From AC-51 sp963749895 (GTDB taxonomy: Bacteria > Actinomycetota > UBA4738 > HRBIN12), in the NCBI GenBank assembly GCA_963749895.1, contig CAVVOG010000003.1:1054001-1118000 (forward strand): 64,000 nt of DNA. The letters are read 5' to 3'. The position numbers and the translations under genes are program-made. The notes under the pieces are model-generated. The model was not told the origin of the DNA. It searched no databases and saw only the letters and a list, made by a program, of their open reading frames with translations. Within the stretch, counting starts at the first letter, position 1; each line of letters starts with the position of its first letter. Of the stretch, positions 57,074 to 64,000 are shown piece by piece.

Positions 57074-58563
57074 ATCCACCTCCGGAGCTTGGGATCCTCG
57101 AGGCGACGCCAGACCCGCTCCCATCCCCGGCGCATCGCGTCGGCCTCGGCCTGCTCCAGCCCGGCGATCGTGCCGGCGGCGAACGCCGCATCGGCGCCGA
57201 CGCCGGTGGCCGCCCACCCACGGAGCCACGCGGCGACCACGACGGCATCCTGGTGCTCCCCCAGCAATCGCTGCAGTTCCGTCGCGGCCTCGGCGAACCG
57301 CGCCGCCGGCTCGCCGACCGCCGGCTCGACCGCCTCCGCCGCGTACCGGGCCCGCTTCGCGCAGATCCGGACCCGGTGGAGCGCCTCGTCCGTCGGATGC
57401 CTGCGAGCCTTCCTCACGGCCTTCGCCAGGGACCGGTACGGCCCTTGGACGAACCCCGGGAGGACCTCACGCGCCTTCGCAGAGGCGCCCTCGAGGAGCG
57501 GCGGCTCCTTGGCGGCGGCCACGAGCCCCTCCAGGAGGACGGCGTAGCGTTCGCTCCGAAGCGCGTCGAGCACCGCCGCGTGAGCGTCCTTGTCCGCCAT
57601 AGTGAGCGCCTCCAGGACGACCGCTCCACCGGGCTGCTCGGTGCTCGGGAGCGACGCGACGCGGCCTTCGAGACGTTCCAACAACACGTCGGTGTCTCGG
57701 GCCCCACCCAACACGCCGCCCAGCCACTTGAGCTCGTCGCGCGTCGCCTCGACCCATGCCGGATCCAGCAGCGGAGCGAAGGTCCGAAGGTCCGAGCGGA
57801 GCCTCCGGGTCGCCACGCGTGCCTGGTGGACGCCTTCGATGTCGGCATCGAGACGCACGACGGCGTCGTGACGGATCAGCCGTTCGACCGAGAGCGCGAT
57901 CGCGCGCGCGATCACGTCCCGGGCCGTCGGTGTTCGCGGGAGCCTCGGCACCTCGAGCTCGTCGGCCGGCGCCGCCGCGTAGCCGAGCGCCCGCAGGTGC
58001 TTCGCGAGGGCGGCCGCCACGCCGGCCCCCGCCGAGCGCAAGCGCATCTCGATCGCACGTGCCACGGCGTCGGGACACGCCTGCGCGATCTCGACCTCGA
58101 CCTCCCGGAAGCGACCGGTGATCTGCCCGTCGGTGTGGACCGTCACGTCGTCGTCCACGACCTCCGCGACCGCGACGTCGTCGTCGCTCCACAGCGCGAT
58201 CGGCGTGCGGAGCGTCCCGACGTGTGCGATCTGGATCAGGGGCTCGGTCCGAGAGAACGCATGCACCAGTTCGACGGCAGGCGGCGGCGGGACGCTCGGG
58301 TCCTCGCCCGGGAAGACGTGCTCCTCGCGGATCAGGACATCGCCCTCACGTCCCGCAGGCAGCTTCACGGTCCAGCCTTCCCCGGCGCGGTGCCGCAGGC
58401 TCACCCCCCATCGGGCGAGGCGGAGATCGGCGGTGTCGAAGTAGACGGCCTCGAGGAACCGCGGCTCGCCCGGGATCGCACGCACGCCGAGATCCGGATG
58501 TTCGAGGGCCGGCATCCGGAAGGTGGGCGGCACCACGAGCTTCAGCTCACGCTCGAGGCTCAT
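57070..58563 (-). CDS. CYTH-CHAD domain protein
   Basis: 497 aa. N-terminal CYTH triphosphate-tunnel domain (1-200): ERELKLVV is the ExExK motif, with further tunnel residues RHRAGEGWTVKLP and VEVEIAQ. C-terminal CHAD helical domain (215-497) with conserved-His helices GVHQARVATRRLRSDLRTF and LHRVRICAKRARYAAEAV, which bind polyphosphate. ATG 58561-58563 overlaps the ppk stop. Probably a polyphosphate-binding or tripolyphosphatase protein working with PPK. Confidence 0.9.
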   Translation of the reverse strand: MSLERELKLVVPPTFRMPALEHPDLGVRAIPGEPRFLEAVYFDTADLRLARWGVSLRHRAGEGWTVKLPAGREGDVLIREEHVFPGEDPSVPPPPAVELVHAFSRTEPLIQIAHVGTLRTPIALWSDDDVAVAEVVDDDVTVHTDGQITGRFREVEVEIAQACPDAVARAIEMRLRSAGAGVAAALAKHLRALGYAAAPADELEVPRLPRTPTARDVIARAIALSVERLIRHDAVVRLDADIEGVHQARVATRRLRSDLRTFAPLLDPAWVEATRDELKWLGGVLGGARDTDVLLERLEGRVASLPSTEQPGGAVVLEALTMADKDAHAAVLDALRSERYAVLLEGLVAAAKEPPLLEGASAKAREVLPGFVQGPYRSLAKAVRKARRHPTDEALHRVRICAKRARYAAEAVEPAVGEPAARFAEAATELQRLLGEHQDAVVVAAWLRGWAATGVGADAAFAAGTIAGLEQAEADAMRRGWERVWRRLEDPKLRRWM

Positions 58564-60629
58564 GTGAGCGCACGCTCCTTCGCCAGCCGCTCGAACGCGA
58601 CGTGAGACTCGAACCTGCCGGCCGCCACCCGCGACCACCCCTCCGGACCGAGCTCCCATGCCAGGACGTCGTCGAGGGCGTTGATCTCCAAGATCTCGTC
58701 CATGCGCCCTTTCAGTCCTGGATCGAGCACCTCGGCCACCGCCTCCACGCGGTGGTCGAGGTTCCTCGGCATGATGTCCGCCGACCCGATGAAGTGCCGG
58801 GCCTCCTCCCCCTCCCCGAACCGGAAGATGCGCGAGTGCTCGAGGTACCGTCCGACGATCGACCGGACGCGGATCCGATCCGACAGTCCCTTCACCCCGG
58901 GTTTCAGGCAACAGATGCCGCGCACGTGGAGGTCGATCTCGGCGCCCGCCTGCGACGCGGCGTAGAGCGAATCGATCATCCGCGAGTCGACCAGCGCGTT
59001 CATCTTCATCGTGATCCGTCCGCCGGGACGCGACTGCGCCTCGATCTGCTCACGGATCCTCGGCCGAAGGGTGAGCGGGGCGACGAGGATGTGCCGGTAC
59101 TCCTCCTGCTTCGAGTACCCCGTGAGGTAGTTGAACAGGTCGGCGACGTCGGCGGTGACCTCCGGGTGCGCCGTGAGCAAGCCGACGTCCTCGTACAGGC
59201 GGGCGGTCACCGGGTGATAGTTGCCCGTCCCGATGTGGCAGTAGCGACGCACCATGTCACCCTCGTCACGGATCACCATCGAGAGCTTCGCGTGGGTCTT
59301 GAGTCCGACGACCCCGTACACGACGTGGACCCCCGCCTCCTCCAGGATCCGCGCCCACAAGATGTTGGCCTCCTCGTCGAACCTGGCCTGGAGCTCGACC
59401 AGCGCGACCACCTGCTTCCCCGACTCCGCAGCACGAACGAGCGACCGGACGATCGCGGAGTCCTTGCCCGATGTGCGGTACAGGGTCTGCTTGATCGCCA
59501 GCACCTGGGGATCGCGTGAGGCCTGCTCGACGAACAGCTCGACCGAAGTGTCGAAGGCGTCGTACGGGTGGTGGACGAGCACGTCGCCCTGGCGGATCAC
59601 CGAGAAGATGTCGGTCCTGCCCGACACGGCCGGCTGCAGTCGGCGGGGCGTCTGGCCGCTGAACGGCTCGTACTTGAGATCGGGTCGGTCGAGCCCGCCG
59701 AGCTGGAACAGATCCGAGAGGCCGAGCGGGGACTTCGTGACGTAGACGTCGGTGTCGTCGAGCTCCAGCTCTTCCTTCAGGAGGTTTCGCATCGTGCGAG
59801 GCATGGACCTCGGCACCTCGAGCCGCACGGCCTCGGGAGACCGCTCCCGTTGCCGAAGGATCGACTCGATCTGCTCCAGCAGGTCCTCCGCCTCGTCGAT
59901 CTCCAACTCGAGGTCCGCATCTCGCGTGATACGGAACGGGTGCGCCGCCACCACGTTCATGCCCGGGAACAACGACCCGATGTGAGCGACGATCACCTGC
60001 TCGACCGGGATGAAGCGCTCACCGTCCGGAAGCGCGAGGAACCGCGGGAGCGATGGCGGCACCTTCACCCTCGCGAACCGCCCTACCCGGCTCATCGGGT
60101 CCCGCACGGCGACCGCGATGTTCAGCGACAGGTTCGAGATGTACGGGAACGGGTGCGACGGGTCGACCGACAACGGCGTCAAGATCGGATAGATCCGGTC
60201 CTCGAAGACCGACGCGAGGTCGCTCCGACCCGAGTCGTCGAGGTGGGACCAGTCCGTGACCTTGATGCCGGCGTTCACGAGGCGCGGACGCAGCGATCGG
60301 GCCCAGACGTGGTGTTGTCGCGCGATCAGGGTTCGGATGCGCTCGCTGATGCGATCGAGCTGCTCCCTCGGTGACATCCCGTCCGGCGAGGTCGACGACA
60401 GGTTCGCCTTGATCTGCTCCTTGAGTCCTGCGACCCGGATCTGGAAGAACTCGTCGAGGTTCGAGTGGAAGATCGCCACGAACTTCACGCGCTCCAACAA
60501 GGGGAGATCGGGGTTCTCCGCCAGCGCGAGCACGCGGGCGTTGAACTCGAGCCAGGACAGTTCGCGGTTGTCGAACCGCTCCTCGACTGGGACGTCCGTG
60601 ATCTCGATCGGTAGCGGTCGTGCGGTCAT
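58560..60629 (-). CDS. ppk: Polyphosphate kinase 1
   Basis: Reversibly polymerises ATP gamma-phosphate into polyphosphate. 689 aa: N domain (ELSWLEFNARVLALAENPD), head domain, and C1/C2 catalytic domains with the autophosphorylated His in GLKTHAKLSMVIRDE (near 449) and the second conserved His in GRYLEHSRIFRFG. First gene of a three-gene coupled operon with the CHAD and NUDIX/SixA genes. Start ATG 60627-60629. Confidence 0.95.
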   Translation of the reverse strand: MTARPLPIEITDVPVEERFDNRELSWLEFNARVLALAENPDLPLLERVKFVAIFHSNLDEFFQIRVAGLKEQIKANLSSTSPDGMSPREQLDRISERIRTLIARQHHVWARSLRPRLVNAGIKVTDWSHLDDSGRSDLASVFEDRIYPILTPLSVDPSHPFPYISNLSLNIAVAVRDPMSRVGRFARVKVPPSLPRFLALPDGERFIPVEQVIVAHIGSLFPGMNVVAAHPFRITRDADLELEIDEAEDLLEQIESILRQRERSPEAVRLEVPRSMPRTMRNLLKEELELDDTDVYVTKSPLGLSDLFQLGGLDRPDLKYEPFSGQTPRRLQPAVSGRTDIFSVIRQGDVLVHHPYDAFDTSVELFVEQASRDPQVLAIKQTLYRTSGKDSAIVRSLVRAAESGKQVVALVELQARFDEEANILWARILEEAGVHVVYGVVGLKTHAKLSMVIRDEGDMVRRYCHIGTGNYHPVTARLYEDVGLLTAHPEVTADVADLFNYLTGYSKQEEYRHILVAPLTLRPRIREQIEAQSRPGGRITMKMNALVDSRMIDSLYAASQAGAEIDLHVRGICCLKPGVKGLSDRIRVRSIVGRYLEHSRIFRFGEGEEARHFIGSADIMPRNLDHRVEAVAEVLDPGLKGRMDEILEINALDDVLAWELGPEGWSRVAAGRFESHVAFERLAKERALT

Positions 60630-60795
60630 CAGGGGAAGCGATCCCTTCGCGAACTCAGGGTCACAGCGTGATGGACCTCGGTCGGTGCCAGGCCATCACC
60701 CTGTTCCACCAAAGGATAGCCGAGCGTCTCCCCACGGGAGGAGCGCATGACCCCGGGTGCGTAGGTTGTTACCATCGGCGGCGGCCCTGCGCCCG

Positions 60796-60866
60796 GTCCC
60801 ATCGTCTAGAGGCCCAGGACACCACCCTCTCAAGGTGGAGACACGGGTTCGAATCCCGTTGGGACT
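60796..60866 (+). tRNA. tRNA-Glu (CTC anticodon)
   Basis: 71 nt: acceptor GTCCCAT pairs with TTGGGAC except for a T-T at 7-66; D-arm CGTCTAGAGGCCCAGGAC; anticodon stem CCACC/GGTGG around CTCTCAA giving CTC; T-arm ACGGGTTCGAATCCCGT. The base after the stem (discriminator) is T. CCA is not encoded. Confidence 0.9.
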
Positions 60867-60882
60867 ACCGGCACCCGCCTCG

Positions 60883-60904
60883 GGGCCCGGCGTGCGCCGG
60901 GCCC
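60883..60904 (+). terminator. Hairpin after tRNA-Glu
   Basis: GGGCCCGGC (60883-60891), loop GTGC, GCCGGGCCC (60896-60904): a perfect nine-bp stem, 16 bases after the tRNA. No T-tract. Confidence 0.65.
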
Positions 60905-60928
60905 GCGGCGCGTCGGGAGGAGGCTCGG

Positions 60929-61213
60929 ATGGGCAACGGAACCAGCGCCGCACGAGCGATCGTGAGCATCGTCGTCGGGGTGATCTTGATCCTCGCGGGC
61001 GCCGCCGTGATCGTCGCCGCGATGGGATCCGACTTCTCCCTCCTCATGCTGCTGGCCGGCATCGCCGTCGCCGTCGTCGGCGCCGTCTTGGTCGCCGGGA
61101 ACCTCCGCAAGGGGCTCGTCGGTGGCCGATCCGAGACCTGCCCGGGTTGCCTGGACCCGATCGTCCCGGGCGCCGATCGGTGCCCCAACTGCGGCCGCGT
61201 GTACGGCAGCTGA
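60929..61213 (+). CDS. Small two-helix membrane protein with C-terminal zinc ribbon
   Basis: 94 aa. Two transmembrane helices (IVSIVVGVILILAGAAVIVA and LLMLLAGIAVAVVGAVLVAG) and a zinc ribbon at the C-terminus (TCPGCLDPIVPGADRCPNCGR, two CxxC). Function unknown. ATG 60929 behind GGAGGAGG. Convergent with the SulP gene, eight bases apart. Confidence 0.78.
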   Translation: MGNGTSAARAIVSIVVGVILILAGAAVIVAAMGSDFSLLMLLAGIAVAVVGAVLVAGNLRKGLVGGRSETCPGCLDPIVPGADRCPNCGRVYGS

Positions 61214-61220
61214 CCGACGC

Positions 61221-62918
61221 TCAGGACGGGTCCTGCGCTCGCACCGCGGCGATCGCGGCCTCGAGCGTCGGGTAGAAGTGATCCCGATCGAGGGTCTCGA
61301 AGAGCCCGTACCGCAGCACCCGCTCCTGCAGACGCGACCGGAGCTCCGCGAAGGCGACGTGGATCCCCTTCGCGTTCAGCTCGTCGTCGAGCTCCCGGAG
61401 CACGTCGGCGGCCGTCACGTCGATGTCCGTGATCGCCTCGCACTGGAGCACGACCCACCGCAGATCGGGCGTATCGAGCACGAGCCTGCGCACCGCCGTG
61501 CGGAACAGCCCGGCGTTCGCGAAGAACAGCGGCGCCTCCCAGCGGAACACCACCACGCCGGGGAGCTGCTCCGCATCGGGGGTCGATCCGAGCGAGTGCC
61601 AGCTCGAGAGCCCGGCGACGTAGCCGAGCACCGACCCGTGCGGCCACCAGTTCCGTCGGAAGAACAGCACGACCCCCAGCACCACCGCGACCAAGATCCC
61701 CTCGAGCACCCCGAGGAGGACCACTCCGAGCGTCGCCACGAGCGATATCAACAGCGCGCCTTTGCGGACCCGTGCGTAGCGGCGGAGCGCTCCGAGGTCG
61801 ACGAGCGACACCGCTGCCGCGATCACGACCGCGGCGAGCGCCGTCTGCGGGAGGTCCTTCACGAGCCCGGGCACGAGCAGGAGCATCGCCGTCACCAGCG
61901 CCGCCCCGACCAGACCGGTGACCTGGGTCTTCGATCCCGTCTGTTCGGCCACCGCGGTACGCGAGCCGCTCGTGGACACGGCGAAGCCTTGGAAGAACGA
62001 GGACGCGATGTTCGCAGAGCCGATCCCGATCATCTCCTGGTTCGGATCCACCTCCTCCCCGCGCTTCGCGGCGAACGACGACGAGGTCGCGATCGTGTCG
62101 GCGAGCGACACGAACACGATGCCGGCCGCGGCAGCCAACAGGGGCTGGAGGTCGCCGAGCGAGGTGAAGGGGACGGCGGGGACCGGCAGCCCCTTCGGAA
62201 GCTGCCCGACCACGTCGACCCCCCGACTCGTGAGATCGAGGAGGGACACCACCAGCGTGGCGCCGACGACCGCGATCAGCACCGCCGGCACCTTCTTCGT
62301 GATGAGGGGCAGTCCGAACAGGACGGCGAGCGTCGCGAGCCCGAGGACGAGGGTGATCTCGTTCGTCTGAGAGAGCCCGTCGACGAACCCCTGGATCTCA
62401 GCCACGAAGCCGTCGGCGTCCGTCGAGAAGCCGAAGAGCTTGGGCAGCTGACCGACGAAGATCGTGAGGGCCAGGCCGTTCATGTAGCCGACCTGCACCT
62501 CCTTGGACAGGAGGTCGGCGATCACGCCGAGCTTGGCGAGGCCGAGACCGATCTCGATCGCGCCGACGAGCAGCGCCAACATCCCCGCGAGGGCGATGGC
62601 CTGGTCCGGGCTCGCGTCGGCGGCCAGCAGCGGTGTGATCGCCGCGAAGATCATCGGTCCCAGCGACGAGTCCGGCCCGAGCACCAGTACCCGTGAAGGC
62701 CCCATCAACGCGTAGCCCACGAGGCAGGCGATCGTCGTGTAGAGACCGGTGACGGCGGGCAACCCGGCGAGCTCCGCATACGCCATCCCTTGCGGCACGA
62801 GGATCGTCGCCAGCACCACGCCCGCGACCAGGTCCGACGAGAGCCAGGCCCGCTGGTAGGTGCGCAGCACCGTCAGGCCGGGCACACGGCTGCGAACGGC
62901 GCTCGAGGCGGTCTGCAC
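61221..62918 (-). CDS. SulP-family anion transporter with STAS domain
   Basis: 565 aa. About 10-14 transmembrane helices; N-terminal SDLVAGVVLATILVPQGMAYAELAGLP and YALMGPSRVLVLGPDSSLGPMI are SulP signatures. C-terminal STAS domain (about 435-555) with LRWVVLQCEAITDIDVTAADVLREL. Family members carry sulfate, bicarbonate or dicarboxylates; the substrate is not predictable from sequence. No carbonic anhydrase or cys gene adjoins it. GTG start at 62916-62918. Confidence 0.9.
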   Translation of the reverse strand: MQTASSAVRSRVPGLTVLRTYQRAWLSSDLVAGVVLATILVPQGMAYAELAGLPAVTGLYTTIACLVGYALMGPSRVLVLGPDSSLGPMIFAAITPLLAADASPDQAIALAGMLALLVGAIEIGLGLAKLGVIADLLSKEVQVGYMNGLALTIFVGQLPKLFGFSTDADGFVAEIQGFVDGLSQTNEITLVLGLATLAVLFGLPLITKKVPAVLIAVVGATLVVSLLDLTSRGVDVVGQLPKGLPVPAVPFTSLGDLQPLLAAAAGIVFVSLADTIATSSSFAAKRGEEVDPNQEMIGIGSANIASSFFQGFAVSTSGSRTAVAEQTGSKTQVTGLVGAALVTAMLLLVPGLVKDLPQTALAAVVIAAAVSLVDLGALRRYARVRKGALLISLVATLGVVLLGVLEGILVAVVLGVVLFFRRNWWPHGSVLGYVAGLSSWHSLGSTPDAEQLPGVVVFRWEAPLFFANAGLFRTAVRRLVLDTPDLRWVVLQCEAITDIDVTAADVLRELDDELNAKGIHVAFAELRSRLQERVLRYGLFETLDRDHFYPTLEAAIAAVRAQDPS

Positions 62919-62953
62919 GCGCGAAGCCTAGTCCCGCGCGAACGTCGCGGGTC

Positions 62954-63031
62954 TCAACCGTCGAGGGTGAAGATCGCGCACCGGACGTCGGTCATGTCGG
63001 CGAGCTGGAAGAGCCCTCCCACGCGCCGCAT
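62954..63031 (-). CDS. Possible 25-codon micro-ORF
   Basis: ATG 63029-63031 to TGA 62954-62956, product MRRVGGLFQLADMTDVRCAI plus five residues. No family recognised, and no clear ribosome site. It lies 18 bases after the stop of the Cys-rich gene at 63050 and may be untranslated. Confidence 0.2.
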   Translation of the reverse strand: MRRVGGLFQLADMTDVRCAIFTLDG

Positions 63032-63049
63032 CGACCGGCCGTGACCGAC

Positions 63050-63262
63050 TCAGTCGCGCCGCTCACCGACCACGGCGGCCGTATGGCACTCGCACAGGTC
63101 GTCGGTGCAGGTGCGGGAGCGTTTCCTGCCCGGCTCCCAGACCAGGTCGTGATCGTCCTCGGCGATCATGTAGGGGCATCCACACCCGTAGCAGACGTCC
63201 TTGATCACCTGGTGCCAGTGGCCCGTCGCGTCCTGGCGCTCGGGCAGCAGGGTGTTCCCCAT
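63050..63262 (-). CDS. Small Cys-rich protein, unknown function
   Basis: 70 aa with five cysteines and several histidines in a metal-site-like pattern: VCYGCGCPYMI, then TCTDDLCECH. Polar, no signal peptide or membrane segment. ATG 63260-63262 with GAGGTGGG upstream. No family recognised; a cytoplasmic zinc-binding protein is likely. Confidence 0.6.
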   Translation of the reverse strand: MGNTLLPERQDATGHWHQVIKDVCYGCGCPYMIAEDDHDLVWEPGRKRSRTCTDDLCECHTAAVVGERRD

Positions 63263-63343
63263 CGCGACCCACCTCGTCGTTTCCCTCCGATGCTCCGCCT
63301 TCCCGGGGCGCGATGCAAGTCCGCGGCCGACGTCACCGGGGGT

Positions 63344-64000
63344 TCAGCAGCCGCTGTCCACCCAGATGGGACCTCGGCCAGCGGGCACCCCCCACCGGTC
63401 GAGCACGTCACGCAGCCTCGTGCGGTACTCCTTCATCGCCGGGCGAGGGAAGTCGGCGTGGACCAGGCACCACCAGTCGGGGTACAGCTCGAACCGGTAC
63501 GGACTGTCGAGCGATTCACGGTGACCGATCACGTTGCCGACCTCGATGCCGTACCTCGCCATCAGCCACGCGGTGAGCCGCAGGGACGCGCGCATCTGGT
63601 CGCGGTCGTCCAGGACCATGCGGTCGGACGTACCGACGTGCTCGATCCCGATCGACGTGTGGTTCATCCCCACCGCGTGCCTACACCGCACCCACAGTGG
63701 CACCAGCTGACGGATCGTGCCGTCGGAGTGGATCAGGAAGTGGGTGCAGGTTCCAGGGGATTCACCGTTGTGCGTCTTGTTCGCAGCGAAGAGGTTCCAG
63801 GCCCCCTCCCAGGTCGTGCCCACCGTGTAGTGCTGCACGATCACCTCGGGGCCCTCCAGGCGCCAGGCCCGTTCGCCGTAGTGCCGAGCCGAGTAGCGAG
63901 CCATCTGACGCTTGCGGGTGTCGCCGTACGGGATCGGCGCCCACACGATGTCGGGGCGGATCGCCTTCACCTGGACGACCTGCGGTGACGGCTCGACGAC
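63344..64000 (-). CDS. N-acetylmuramoyl-L-alanine amidase (Amidase_2/PGRP fold), N-terminus cut
   Basis: Peptidoglycan amidase. The zinc ligands are visible: His in EVIVQHYTVGTTW, His in GNVIGHRESLDSPY region, and HFLIHSDGTIRQLVPLWVRC with conserved strand order; IGIEHVG carries the catalytic Glu-type residue. A GTG at 63968-63970 could start it (208 aa), but the frame stays open and coding-like to the window edge, so the gene probably begins outside, perhaps with a signal peptide. Not linked to phage genes. Confidence 0.82.
   Translation of the reverse strand, partial: VVEPSPQVVQVKAIRPDIVWAPIPYGDTRKRQMARYSARHYGERAWRLEGPEVIVQHYTVGTTWEGAWNLFAANKTHNGESPGTCTHFLIHSDGTIRQLVPLWVRCRHAVGMNHTSIGIEHVGTSDRMVLDDRDQMRASLRLTAWLMARYGIEVGNVIGHRESLDSPYRFELYPDWWCLVHADFPRPAMKEYRTRLRDVLDRWGVPAGRGPIWVDSGC

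Noticed and set aside
61122..62696. A 524-codon open frame antisense to the SulP gene
   Set aside because: Shadow frame full of Arg/His/Asp runs, no family features, no ribosome site.
63344..64000. Amidase considered as a phage endolysin
   Set aside because: No holin, tail or lysis genes nearby; an ordinary cell-wall amidase is simpler.

Overview
High-GC chromosomal DNA of an actinobacterium (Actinomycetota). The gene order is close to the conserved core I remember from Mycobacterium tuberculosis (about Rv2883c pyrH to Rv2986c hupB) and Streptomyces: pyrH-tsf-rpsB, M23, whiG, xerC, dprA, comM, yraN, DUF2469, rnhB, lepB, rplS, trmD, rimM, khpA, rpsP, ffh, ftsY, smc, mutM, rnc, rpmF, DUF177, a SepIVA-like gene, coaD, rsmD, recG, thiL, ddl, cofC, a mutT1-like gene, ppk and HU. 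WhiG, DUF2469 and the F420 gene cofC also point to Actinomycetota. Non-mycobacterial features (ATP-type PEP carboxykinase, acylphosphatase beside smc, CHAD protein) suggest a deep-branching class, which I cannot name.

Layout. 1-14196 is mostly minus strand: translation (rpsB, tsf, rplS), envelope and export (M23 peptidase, lepB), DNA uptake and recombination (comM, dprA, xerC), with one plus-strand secreted protein at 10269. 14276-17902 is a plus-strand block that splits trmD from rimM: a PqqD-like/M50 protease/double cyclic-nucleotide-binding membrane protein, a small zinc protein, a basic 50-residue peptide behind four CRP-like boxes, and a Crp/Fnr regulator. 17899-37721 returns to the minus-strand core (ribosome, SRP and its receptor, SMC, DNA repair, CoA and thiamine cofactors), interrupted by a histidine kinase, nicotinamidase and rpmB. 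37868-50199 holds pckA, a CopB-type copper ATPase with a CsoR-like operator, D-Ala-D-Ala ligase, sulfur amino-acid and lipid enzymes, cofC, HU, a delta-60-repeat protein, a cation/proton antiporter and tRNA-Gln. 50242-54592 is a translationally coupled run of three secreted PLC/acid-phosphatase-family paralogues. 54713-64000 has isocitrate dehydrogenase, a polyphosphate operon (ppk, CYTH-CHAD protein, NUDIX/SixA protein), tRNA-Glu, a SulP transporter and a peptidoglycan amidase cut by the window edge.

The most interesting signal is a probable cyclic-nucleotide regulon. Perfect GTGAC-N4-GTCAC palindromes lie upstream of the M23 gene, upstream of comM/dprA, and in the four-box array beside the Crp-family gene. 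At M23 and comM the palindrome sits exactly 29.5 bp upstream of an identical TAGCGT -10 hexamer. The Crp-family protein keeps the Arg-Glu-Arg recognition-helix pattern that reads GTGA, and the neighbouring membrane protease carries two cyclic-nucleotide-binding domains. No intergenic gap exceeds 300 bases; I saw no insertion sequences, prophage genes or CRISPR arrays.
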